Origin: an uncultured Eubacteriales bacterium
GTDB taxonomy: Bacteria; Bacillota; Clostridia; Peptostreptococcales; Anaerovoracaceae
Assembly: GCA_900540145.1 (NCBI GenBank)
Contig: UQEW01000022.1
Coordinates: 1-29,131 of the forward strand
Length of the DNA: 29,131 bases
Reading direction: 5' to 3'
Each line of letters starts with the position of its first letter. Within the stretch, counting starts at the first letter, position 1. Below are positions 1 through 7,594 of this stretch, in pieces. The notes beneath the pieces were generated by a model that saw only the letters and a program-made list of their open reading frames with translations, was not told the origin of the DNA and did not search any database. The translations under genes and the position numbers were made by a program.

Positions 1-19
1 AAGAAAAAGTAAAAGAAAG

Positions 20-48
20 CCCCGGACGTTCATACAATCTGTCCGGGG
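20..48. terminator. Hairpin terminator downstream of radA
   Basis: A perfect 8-bp GC-rich stem (CCCCGGAC at 20-27, GTCCGGGG at 41-48) closes a 13-base loop. On the minus strand the stem is followed by a T-rich run, as expected for the end of radA about 57 bases after its stop. On the plus strand it is followed only by TTTGT, so it could also end a gene lying to the left. Confidence 0.7.
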
Positions 49-104
49 TTTGTCTGCGGTCTGAAAGAGGGGATGTCTTGTTATTTCTCTACCGATAAGT
101 TTCG

Positions 105-1481
105 CTATTTTCCAAAAGCGACCATAGCCTCTCTGATGTTCCTGACACCTATAGCTTTGCACGCGCCGTCTGCATCGTGGTTTCTCAAGTTCTTCAGGTT
201 TGACCACGGCATTATTACTTTTTCGTAGCCCAATCTGGCTGCTTCATTAAAAATTTTGTCAGCGTTTCGTATCGCCCTTAGATCTCCCGTAAGGCCTATT
301 TCTCCCAGGGCCAAAGTCTTGGTCTTTGCCGGCACGCTCCTGTATGAGGAATATATTGCCAAAGCTACAGCCAAATCTATAGAAGTTCCCTCCGGTCTCA
401 GGCCTCCTACCACATTGACATATACGTCCTGATTTATCAGTTTGAGACCTGCCTTTTTTTCCAGCACGGCCAATATCATGCTCAGTCTCGTATTATCGGC
501 TCCAACGGCAGTCCTTCTGGCAAATCCTATATTAGCCGGAGCTACCAACGCTTGCACCTCAAACATCACCGGTCTGCTGCCCTCATAGACAGCTGTCGTA
601 ACTGAACCCTCAGCATCTCCCGAGTTGTTCTCCAGAAACGTTCCGGAAATATCTCTAACCTCTTCCAGTCCCGACTCACACATCATAAAGGCGCCTATCT
701 CGCTGGTCGTACCGAACCTGTTCTTAAAAGACCTCAGGATTCGCAGTTCCTGGTCTCTTTCACCCGAAAAGTTCAATACACAGTCTACCAGATGTTCCAC
801 GGTTTTTGGTCCGGCCAGCTCACCGCTTTTAGTTACATGAGCTACTATCAATATAGGTATGTTGCCGGTCTTGCCTATTTTCATCAGTTTATTGCCGCAC
901 AGCCTGACTTGCGAAACGCTGCCGGGCGCCGAGTCTATTTCGTCGCTGTACATAGTTTGTATAGAATCTATTATAAGAAAATCCGGCTTAGTGTTTTCAC
1001 AGATTACATCTATGTTCTCCATGTTGGTCTCAGGCAGCACGAAAAGATTATCGGGAATCGCTCCGCAGACGCGATCGGCTCTCATCTTTATCTGTTGGTC
1101 GGACTCCTCTCCCGAAACATACAAAACGTTTTTGCCTGTTTTGGCGATGTTGGAAGCGGCCTGAATTATAATGGTAGATTTTCCTATACCCGGTTCTCCG
1201 GAAATGAGGACTAAAGAGCCTCTCACCAGACCCCCGCCCAATACCCTATTGAGTTCGCTTATTCCTGTATCAATTCTTTTATATTCTTTTGTCCCCACTT
1301 CTCTCAGCTTGGAAGGTTGAGAACTCTTGCTGCTTCTCCTTCTGGTATCTTCTTCAGCAGGAGCTACAGCCTTCTCTTCAACAAAAGAGTTCCAAGCTCC
1401 GCACACGCATTGTCCCATCCACGTCGGACTTTCATATCCGCACTTCTGACATACAAATACGGTTTTAGCCTTTTTTGCCAT
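105..1481 (-). CDS. radA: DNA repair protein RadA (Sms)
   Basis: A 458-residue RadA, the RecA-like helicase that helps process recombination intermediates and drives branch migration. The order is an N-terminal zinc finger (Cys11, Cys14, Cys25, Cys27), a RecA-type ATPase core with Walker A GEPGIGKST near residue 95 and Walker B FLIIDS near 170, the RadA signature KNRFG near 253, and a C-terminal Lon-protease-like domain (GGLRPEGTSIDLAVALA) without protease function in this family. Length is normal. The start has a GGAGGAG site at 1491-1497. Odd point: the second half of the zinc finger reads Cys-Val-Cys, one residue shorter than the usual Cys-x-x-Cys. It is transcribed alone from a promoter at 1519-1547 and may be under LexA control. 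The stop codon is TAG. Confidence 0.97.
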   Translation of the reverse strand: MAKKAKTVFVCQKCGYESPTWMGQCVCGAWNSFVEEKAVAPAEEDTRRRSSKSSQPSKLREVGTKEYKRIDTGISELNRVLGGGLVRGSLVLISGEPGIGKSTIIIQAASNIAKTGKNVLYVSGEESDQQIKMRADRVCGAIPDNLFVLPETNMENIDVICENTKPDFLIIDSIQTMYSDEIDSAPGSVSQVRLCGNKLMKIGKTGNIPILIVAHVTKSGELAGPKTVEHLVDCVLNFSGERDQELRILRSFKNRFGTTSEIGAFMMCESGLEEVRDISGTFLENNSGDAEGSVTTAVYEGSRPVMFEVQALVAPANIGFARRTAVGADNTRLSMILAVLEKKAGLKLINQDVYVNVVGGLRPEGTSIDLAVALAIYSSYRSVPAKTKTLALGEIGLTGDLRAIRNADKIFNEAARLGYEKVIMPWSNLKNLRNHDADGACKAIGVRNIREAMVAFGK

Positions 1482-1497
1482 AAGTTATTTCTCCTCC

Positions 1498-1511
1498 AGA
1501 ACATTTGTTCT
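1498..1511 (-). promoter_or_regulatory. Candidate LexA (DinR) SOS box of radA
   Basis: The 14-base palindrome AGAACAAATGTTCT (minus strand) fits the Gram-positive LexA/DinR core GAAC-R-N-R-Y-GTTY at every position. It lies between the -10 element and the ribosome site, beginning about at the expected transcription start. A repressor bound here would block radA transcription. Confidence 0.6.
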
Positions 1512-1518
1512 TATGCAT

Positions 1519-1547
1519 ATAATACACTCCCTTTGCCTATTGTGCAA
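1519..1547 (-). promoter_or_regulatory. Sigma-A-type promoter of radA
   Basis: On the minus strand TTGCAC (1547-1542) and TATTAT (1524-1519) are separated by 17 bases. The predicted transcript begins near 1512, about 30 bases before the radA start. Confidence 0.7.
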
Positions 1548-1758
1548 GTCCTATTTTGCACATTGCCGCGTAAAAAATGGGTTTATGACTTATATTGGCA
1601 TAACTTACCTTTTTTTGCTTATTCATGTAAAAACTTGATGGTCAAAAAATTTTTTTGTTCTGTCTGCCGCTGATATATTAGTCTTGTTCAATATTCTTAC
1701 AAATGTCGGCACGGGGTTTATCTTCAAGCCGACCATAGCAAAAAAGGGGGGGATAAAA

Positions 1759-3432
1759 ATGAAAAGGATCTTGGCATGCCTGATGTCAGTATGCTTAATC
1801 CTATGCTTCCTGCCTTCCATGGCCTTTGCGGCTCAGCAGGGAGATATCACTTATGTGTCCAAATCAAAAGAGGCTACAGAACTGGACTCTGATTTCAACT
1901 CTCAGATAACCTTGTCGTTACCTTCAGCGGAAGAACAGCTGGTAACTGATGTAGTATTTGTTTTGGACAAGTCTACCAGTACCGTTGTAGAAGATGAAGC
2001 TTTGGAAATGTTGAAAAACCTTGAAAAGCAAGCCAGCGATACAGGGGCTAAAATCAAAGCCGGCGTAGTAATCTTCAATAAAACTGCCAACGAAGCCATC
2101 GGTCTTACGGAATTAAATGCTGAAAGTCTTGTTCAGATAGAAAACGCCATGAGGATGGAAATTTCCGGCGGTACCAATCTGCATGCCGGTATTCTGGCAG
2201 GTAAGAAAATGCTGGACGAAGATACTTCTGTAGATTCTAACAGAAAATACATGGTCGTTATTAGCGATGGTATAACCTACATGTTCAACGAGGAACCTAC
2301 AGCAGTTGCATGGTCATGGATAGGCGACACCGTACAGAACTTTGCTGGCCCTGATAACTGGTATTCCAAATACGGAACCAACGACGCACCGGCAGACTGG
2401 AATGCGTATATGAGCAATATAGAAAAACTGGTTAATCAAGATAACGGACGTTATGATTATCCTTACGGAGGTCAAATAAAAGAAGCCACCGACCCGGCGA
2501 AAACCCAAAATCATGCCATGTCCATAGACAAAGCATTCTACCTGTCATATCAAGCATACAAAGCAGCCGAAGCTCAAGGATACCATTGCTACTCCATGAA
2601 TGCCCAAACAGGCACTTCCTACCAGTGGGGCCCAAGCTTTATGGATTATTTAGCCGGTGGCAAAAATGTTGACTTCGGAGATATCCAAAACGATATAGCT
2701 TATGCTGTATCTACCGGAAGCTATGTGACAGACATAATGGGCAACGGCCAGCTTGATGGCAAAAATTATAACTTTGATTTTATAAACGACATCGAAAAAA
2801 TAGATGTGCTGCTTGGCGGAAAAGCTTTGGATAAAACCGTAATCTCAGATAACCATTACGGCTTCGGCAAAACTGCAGACGGATACAGCTTTGAACTGAT
2901 ATATTATCCTGAAGGAGCTTCCGATACCAATGGACAGGAAGCGATAAAATGGTTTATCAATCAAAACATTTCCAACTTCCAAAGAGCCCAGCTGGTATAT
3001 AACGTTCATCTTACCAACCCTCAAACTGCCCCAGGAGTATACGGACAGTATGATAAGAACGGAAGTCAAAACTTAGAAGGACTTTATACAAATAACTCTG
3101 CAGTTATCTATCCTGTAGACAGCAATGGCGTACCCGGCCAGCCGGAAGTGTTCAATAAGCCTACGGTTTCATACACGATAGCAGAGCAGCCGGAAGAACC
3201 TCAGGACCCAACAGAACCTCAAGAACCTACAGCCCCACAGGACCCAACCACACCGCAAAAACCTGAAGATCCTTCCGTTCCGGGAGATGACAACCAGGGT
3301 GACGACAACGGAAACGGAACATCAGCACCAAAGACATCAGATGCCAACGACATGGCAACACCGCTGTTAATCGCTTTTGCTTCAATGATAACATTTTCAA
3401 TTTTTATGAGAAAGTATAAAAAGTTCAACTAA
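1759..3432 (+). CDS. Secreted von Willebrand factor A domain surface protein
   Basis: A 557-residue exported protein. Residues 1-24 form a signal peptide ending AFA. A VWA domain follows with the MIDAS metal site DKSTS (Asp70, Ser72, Ser74), a GGTN threonine near 139 and Asp170 in ISDG, so metal-dependent ligand binding is likely. The C-terminal part has a Pro/Glu/Gln-rich linker (repeats of PQDPT and PQEPT), a Gly/Asn/Asp stretch, then APKTSD, a hydrophobic segment and a basic tail (RKYKKFN). That tail looks like a cell-wall sorting signal with P-x-T-S in place of LPxTG. I chose ATG 1759 because AAGGGGGGGA lies just before it and the signal peptide starts there; an earlier in-frame start at 1684 adds 25 unlikely residues. 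No sortase lies in the window. Ligand and function are unknown. Confidence 0.88.
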   Translation: MKRILACLMSVCLILCFLPSMAFAAQQGDITYVSKSKEATELDSDFNSQITLSLPSAEEQLVTDVVFVLDKSTSTVVEDEALEMLKNLEKQASDTGAKIKAGVVIFNKTANEAIGLTELNAESLVQIENAMRMEISGGTNLHAGILAGKKMLDEDTSVDSNRKYMVVISDGITYMFNEEPTAVAWSWIGDTVQNFAGPDNWYSKYGTNDAPADWNAYMSNIEKLVNQDNGRYDYPYGGQIKEATDPAKTQNHAMSIDKAFYLSYQAYKAAEAQGYHCYSMNAQTGTSYQWGPSFMDYLAGGKNVDFGDIQNDIAYAVSTGSYVTDIMGNGQLDGKNYNFDFINDIEKIDVLLGGKALDKTVISDNHYGFGKTADGYSFELIYYPEGASDTNGQEAIKWFINQNISNFQRAQLVYNVHLTNPQTAPGVYGQYDKNGSQNLEGLYTNNSAVIYPVDSNGVPGQPEVFNKPTVSYTIAEQPEEPQDPTEPQEPTAPQDPTTPQKPEDPSVPGDDNQGDDNGNGTSAPKTSDANDMATPLLIAFASMITFSIFMRKYKKFN

Positions 3433-3445
3433 ATACCGCAAAATT

Positions 3446-3476
3446 AAAACCACCGGCTTTCGCTGCCGGTGGTTTT
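3446..3476. terminator. Bidirectional terminator between convergent genes
   Basis: A perfect 12-bp stem, AAAACCACCGGC at 3446-3457 and GCCGGTGGTTTT at 3465-3476, with a 7-base loop. The A/T ends give a U-run on both strands. It sits between the VWA gene (plus) and the EF-G-like gene (minus). Confidence 0.92.
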
Positions 3477-3497
3477 GCCATTTCTATGGTTATCTTA

Positions 3498-5456
3498 TTA
3501 TTCTTCCTCTTCAGCTTTATGGGCTTCAATAATCTTATTTGCCAAATGAGTAGGCACTTCCTCATATTTTTCAAAGCGCATGGTAAAGTTTCCCCTGGCC
3601 TGAGTCATGGCTCTAAGTCCGATAGCGTAATCGAACAATTCTGCCTGAGGCGCAAGAGCCAAGAGTTTTTGGCTTCCGTCAGCCATAGGTTCCATACCTA
3701 AAATCTTGCCTCTTCTCTTGTTCATATCGCCCATTACGTCTCCTACGTATTCATCCGGAACGAAAATTTCCATTCTCATTATCGGTTCCAGCAGGCAAGG
3801 TTTAGCTTCAGCTATACCTTTCTTGAAGGCCAATGAGGCAGCTATCTTAAACGCCATTTCGTTGGAGTCAACTTCATGATATGAACCGTCATACAAAACA
3901 GCCTTTACGTTTACTACCTTGCATCCTGCCAGAGGACCTTTGTTCATGCATTCCAGCAATCCCTTTTCAACGGCAGGCACGTAGTTTTTAGGAACTGAAC
4001 CGCCGAACAGTTCTTCTGAGAATTCAAATTCCTTTTCAGAAGGAGAAAACCTTATATGAACATCTCCATACTGGCCTGCGCCGCCTGACTGCTTCTTGTG
4101 CTTGCCCTGAACATCCGATGTTCCTTTGATAGTCTCTCTGTATGCGATTTTCTGAGGCACTGTTTTAACGGCCACTCCGAACCTGTCCTTAAGCTTGGCA
4201 AGAATAACTCCCAGCTGGATGTCTCCTTGTCCTCCAAGCAGGGTCTGGCGAGTCTCCGTATTTCTCTCTACCACGAAAGAAGGGTCTTCTTCTCTCAGCT
4301 TGTTGAGTCCTGTCATCATCTTGTCTTCGTCGCCTTTATCAACAGCTTCTATAGCGATGAAGTATGAAGGCTCCGGATAATCTAAAGGCAAATATCTTAT
4401 GATATCATTTTTATCGCACAGCGTATCTCCGGACAAAGTGTACTGCAGCTTGGCAACGGCTACGATATCGCCGGCTTCTGCATAGTTAAGTTCTGTCTGG
4501 TTCTTACCTCTTAAGAAGAACAGTTTGCTTATCTTTTCTGACTTTCCTGCTCTCTCATTGTAAACTTCATCGCCTGCATTGAGCTTTCCTGTTACGACTT
4601 TCATAACTGAAATCTTGCCTACAAACGGGTCGACAATGGTTTTGAATACGAAGGTAGATACCGGAGCGTCTACTACTGACATTCTTTCTACCGGTTCATT
4701 CTTGTCATTAAAGCCGGCATAAGGGCCATGTTCCAGCGGAGTAGGAACGTAGGTCACCAGCAGATCCAAAAGTCCTTCAAGTCCGGAACCCAGCTGGAAT
4801 GCTGAAGAGCATACAGGGACGATTCCTCCGTCTGCTATGCCCTTTTTCAAGCCCTTAAGGATTTCTTCATCGGAGAAATCATCTCCGTTAAAGTATTTTT
4901 CCATGAGCTCATCGTCAGTCATAGCGATGGCTTCCTTGAGTTCTTCATCGATTTCCGCCGAAAGCGGCCAGCTGAACGGGATAAGCTTTTCGCCGAATTT
5001 CGCTTTCAATTCGCCAAAGGTCTTGTAGAAATCGAATTCGTCCTTATCCCTCTTATTTATCACTATAAATCTCGGGGTCTTATATCTTTCACAAGCCTTC
5101 CATGCGGCTTCTGTTCCAACCTGAATTCCGGCGCCGGCGTCAACCATAATGACTGCCGCTTCTGCCGCTCTCAGGGCTGCGTTGACTTCGCCTACGAAAT
5201 CAAAGTATCCCGGCGTATCGATAAAGTTGATCTTGTTTTCTTTCCAAATTATAGGAACTACGGAAGTATTGATGGAATATCCTCTTTCAATCTCCATCTT
5301 GTCGTAGTCGGAAACCGTGTTTCCGTCTTCAACTTTACCCATTCTGTTGATTACACCTGTTGCAAGCAGGGCGGCTTCAAGGAATGTAGTTTTGCCACAT
5401 CCGCCGTGGCCCAATAACGCAACGTTTCTGATGTTTTCGCTTGTATAGCCTTTCAT
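3498..5456 (-). CDS. Elongation factor G-like GTPase (EF-G paralogue)
   Basis: A 652-residue translational GTPase with the EF-G domain order: G domain with P-loop GHGGCGKT (16-23), switch I RGYSI (58-62), DTPG (80-83) and NKRD (134-137), then domain II and the C-terminal EF-G folds. It is shorter than housekeeping EF-G (about 690). After DTPG it has Tyr84, where canonical EF-G and EF-Tu have the catalytic His, and switch I has Ser61 where EF-G has Thr. These are marks of the bacterial EF-G paralogue group, some members of which do little ribosome-dependent GTP hydrolysis. A tetracycline-protection (TetM-type) protein is less likely given these motifs. GAGGAGG lies before the start, and a promoter lies at 5495-5523. 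It is monocistronic and its cellular role is not known. Confidence 0.9.
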   Translation of the reverse strand: MKGYTSENIRNVALLGHGGCGKTTFLEAALLATGVINRMGKVEDGNTVSDYDKMEIERGYSINTSVVPIIWKENKINFIDTPGYFDFVGEVNAALRAAEAAVIMVDAGAGIQVGTEAAWKACERYKTPRFIVINKRDKDEFDFYKTFGELKAKFGEKLIPFSWPLSAEIDEELKEAIAMTDDELMEKYFNGDDFSDEEILKGLKKGIADGGIVPVCSSAFQLGSGLEGLLDLLVTYVPTPLEHGPYAGFNDKNEPVERMSVVDAPVSTFVFKTIVDPFVGKISVMKVVTGKLNAGDEVYNERAGKSEKISKLFFLRGKNQTELNYAEAGDIVAVAKLQYTLSGDTLCDKNDIIRYLPLDYPEPSYFIAIEAVDKGDEDKMMTGLNKLREEDPSFVVERNTETRQTLLGGQGDIQLGVILAKLKDRFGVAVKTVPQKIAYRETIKGTSDVQGKHKKQSGGAGQYGDVHIRFSPSEKEFEFSEELFGGSVPKNYVPAVEKGLLECMNKGPLAGCKVVNVKAVLYDGSYHEVDSNEMAFKIAASLAFKKGIAEAKPCLLEPIMRMEIFVPDEYVGDVMGDMNKRRGKILGMEPMADGSQKLLALAPQAELFDYAIGLRAMTQARGNFTMRFEKYEEVPTHLANKIIEAHKAEEEE

Positions 5457-5494
5457 CTATTAAGACCTCCTCAATTTGATTTGCAATTGCCAAT

Positions 5495-5523
5495 AGTATA
5501 ACAAATATATGTTGAAAGTACAA
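5495..5523 (-). promoter_or_regulatory. Sigma-A-type promoter of the EF-G paralogue gene
   Basis: On the minus strand TTGTAC (5523-5518) and TATACT (5500-5495) are spaced by 17 bases, about 35-40 bases before the start codon. A 12-base direct repeat (5535-5546 and 5550-5561) lies just upstream and runs across the stop codon of the preceding M20 gene. Confidence 0.65.
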
Positions 5524-5555
5524 TAGTTTTGTATTCCTCTTCAGTCAGCTCCTCT

Positions 5556-6725
5556 TCAGTCTTGCTCTTTTACCAGACCCCGCAGCATTTCCACTCCTGT
5601 CAGCATGGCTTTTTCATCCAAATCAAACCTGCAGTTATGGAGCGGCGGGATAGCCTCGCCTGTAGGATTGGTTCCGTAATAAAACATCGCGCCTTTTATT
5701 CCTTGCAGATAGTAAGCAAAATCGTCGCCTCCCATATCCGGCTCTTTGCGCTCCAAGCAGTTTTCTCTGCCCAGCAATCCGACGGCTACGCGCTCAACCT
5801 TTTCAATTGCTTCCAGGTCGTTCTTTACAGTAGGGTAGCCCTTCAAATAATTGATTTTGAAAGTTCCGCCAAACATTCCTGTGGTATGTGCCACGATGCT
5901 CTTGATTCTGTCTTCTATGAACGTTCTCGTATCTTCGGAAAAAGTCCTTACCGTTCCGCCTATGGTCACCCTTTCAGCAACTACGTTAAAATTGTTGCCT
6001 CCGCAAATGCTTCCTATGGAGATCAAGGCAGGCTCGGTAGGCTTGGTATTCCTGCTTCTTATCGTATTTATTTGGGTTACGATATGGGCAGCCATGGCTA
6101 TAGCATCGATGGTTTTCTGCGGTGACGCAGCATGCCCGCCTTTGCCGATGACTTCAATCTCAAAATTATCTACAGCGGCCATGAGAACACCCTTTACGAT
6201 TAATATCTTTCCCAAAGGAACCGTAGGGTCGCAGTGAAGGGCGTAAATTTCATCTATACCCAGATCGTCGAGGAAATGCCCGTTGATGATGTCTATCGCT
6301 CCGCCGGGAGGCAGCTCCTCTGCCGGCTGAAATATCATCACAACCTTACCTTTAAACTGGGAAATATGCTCTTTAACATACCTGGCCGCAATCATCAAAA
6401 TCGCGGTGTGGGAATCATGTCCGCACGCGTGCATCACGCCCTTGTTAACGGAACCATATGTACGACCGTCTGAGCAATCCTCTTCAATTTTCAAGGCGTC
6501 TATATCCGCACGAAAAGCTACGCACCTGCCGGGAACGCCTGTATCTATCTGGGCAATCAGACCGGTATTAGGCAATCTTTTATAATCGATATTAAATTTG
6601 TCTAAATACCGGCAGATATAATTTGTTGTCTCTGTTTCATGAAAAGACGGCTCCGGATTTTTATGAATATGCCGTCTCAGAGATACCAATTCATCGTAAT
6701 AGCCGTTTAAATCTCTGAATTCCAT
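5556..6725 (-). CDS. M20 family amidohydrolase (hippurate/aminoacylase type)
   Basis: A 389-residue cytoplasmic metal-dependent amidohydrolase of the M20D group, which removes acyl or carbamoyl-like groups from amino acids or splits small peptides. Visible metal ligands are HACGHDSH, the PAEE pair, LHCDP and a late PPLHNCRFDLDE. The N-terminal RRHIHKNPEPSFHE is typical of the hippurate/IAA-amino-acid hydrolase branch. ATG 6725 is preceded by AGGAGA at a good distance; a 10-residue upstream extension has no such site. The gene starts 2 bases after the stop of the ATC-hydrolase-like gene, so the two are translationally coupled and should act on linked substrates. The exact substrate cannot be read from sequence. 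It is a distant paralogue of the M20 gene at 13377. Confidence 0.92.
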   Translation of the reverse strand: MEFRDLNGYYDELVSLRRHIHKNPEPSFHETETTNYICRYLDKFNIDYKRLPNTGLIAQIDTGVPGRCVAFRADIDALKIEEDCSDGRTYGSVNKGVMHACGHDSHTAILMIAARYVKEHISQFKGKVVMIFQPAEELPPGGAIDIINGHFLDDLGIDEIYALHCDPTVPLGKILIVKGVLMAAVDNFEIEVIGKGGHAASPQKTIDAIAMAAHIVTQINTIRSRNTKPTEPALISIGSICGGNNFNVVAERVTIGGTVRTFSEDTRTFIEDRIKSIVAHTTGMFGGTFKINYLKGYPTVKNDLEAIEKVERVAVGLLGRENCLERKEPDMGGDDFAYYLQGIKGAMFYYGTNPTGEAIPPLHNCRFDLDEKAMLTGVEMLRGLVKEQD

Positions 6726-6727
6726 TT

Positions 6728-7513
6728 TTAAATCTCCTCTGCATCGATGCCGCAATAGTCATCCACGCTCTCAAAATCGTAGCCGCCCCAGTCCTGCAAA
6801 ATTTCCAGGAATATCATTCCGTACATGTTTCTGTAATCTTCCAACGCATCGCTTATAGCTTTTTCTCCGTCGCCTCCGTAAGCGGCTGTAATATGTTTCT
6901 TGGCACAGTCATATAAGTCGCCTATATGGAAATTCCAGCTTTTAATTCCTTTATTGCCAATCTTGAAGCAGTTAGCTCTGTATTCCTGCTTTTCCGCCTC
7001 GTCAGCGCAAAGGCCTCTGTAATAAAAATCGCATGAAGATCCGTCGTTAGTTCTGTTGGATGCAGTTTCAAAAGCAATATCTTCATTAAAGCCGCTCACC
7101 AGCGATTCATCTATATATTTACAATAAGGCTTGCCGTATTCCAGCATACCGTTAGTCTGCCATACGTCATACCAAGGACATTTTTTTGCAAATATATGGA
7201 TTTCTTCTGCATCCAGTTCTATGCCGGAATCCATATCGCCCGGGAAAGGCTGCCATTCCTGATAAACTTCATAATTCAGCGCTGTCAGCGGCATATTGTC
7301 CTTTGCCGCGCGTTTAGCCATACGGCGACCTCTTCGCTTGCCGTATTCGACAGTCATTTTTTCTATCACCTGTTCCACATCGTCATAAGGAAGCTTTCTG
7401 CAGCTTCTGACAATATACGCGTACAGCATAGCGTGATGCCTCGGCGACAAAGTCTTTCTCATCACTTCTTTTAATTCTTCGCTTTTTTGTTTCTGTTCCT
7501 TCATTAAAATCAC
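6728..7513 (-). CDS. L-2-amino-thiazoline-4-carboxylic acid hydrolase family protein
   Basis: A 261-residue soluble protein that I recognise as the ATC hydrolase family. The family is named for the Pseudomonas enzyme that opens the thiazoline ring of ATC to N-carbamoyl-L-cysteine. Supporting stretches are CPWYDVWQTNGMLEYGKPYC, a conserved-looking Cys-rich core (CDFYYRGLC) and the acidic C-terminus. The N-terminal 70 residues are helical and basic. No signal peptide is seen. The first codon is GTG at 7513 with GGAG seven bases ahead; ATG at 7504 (with GGGTGA ahead) is a possible alternative. It is coupled to the M20 amidohydrolase gene downstream. Most members of this family are untested, so the substrate is uncertain. 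No clear promoter separates it from asnS, so it may depend partly on readthrough of the asnS terminator. Confidence 0.78.
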   Translation of the reverse strand: MILMKEQKQKSEELKEVMRKTLSPRHHAMLYAYIVRSCRKLPYDDVEQVIEKMTVEYGKRRGRRMAKRAAKDNMPLTALNYEVYQEWQPFPGDMDSGIELDAEEIHIFAKKCPWYDVWQTNGMLEYGKPYCKYIDESLVSGFNEDIAFETASNRTNDGSSCDFYYRGLCADEAEKQEYRANCFKIGNKGIKSWNFHIGDLYDCAKKHITAAYGGDGEKAISDALEDYRNMYGMIFLEILQDWGGYDFESVDDYCGIDAEEI

Positions 7514-7546
7514 CCGCTTTCTCCGCTTACTTTTCTGATTTAAAGA

Positions 7547-7573
7547 AAAGACACCGAAAAATTCGATGTCTTT
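7547..7573 (-). terminator. Terminator downstream of asnS
   Basis: On the minus strand AAAGACATCGAA pairs with TTCGGTGTCTTT over 12 bp with one G-U pair and a 3-base loop, followed by TCTTTAAAT. It begins about 20 bases after the asnS stop. On the plus strand the wobble becomes a C/A mismatch, so the minus direction is favoured. Confidence 0.7.
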
Positions 7574-7594
7574 ATTTCTTCATTATTTTGGGCA

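Noticed and set aside
1..12. AAG AAA AAG TAA as the end of a plus-strand gene
   Set aside because: Four codons are too few to support a gene. The hairpin after it has its better T-run on the minus strand and is explained by radA.
1560..1758. Cyclic-di-GMP or other riboswitch before the VWA gene
   Set aside because: Only a 6-bp GTCGGC/GCCGAC stem is seen near 1704-1732; none of the conserved riboswitch core sequences are present.
3498..5456. TetM-type tetracycline resistance protein
   Set aside because: The length is close, but DTPGY, RGYSI and the overall G-domain sequence match the EF-G paralogue group and not ribosome protection proteins.
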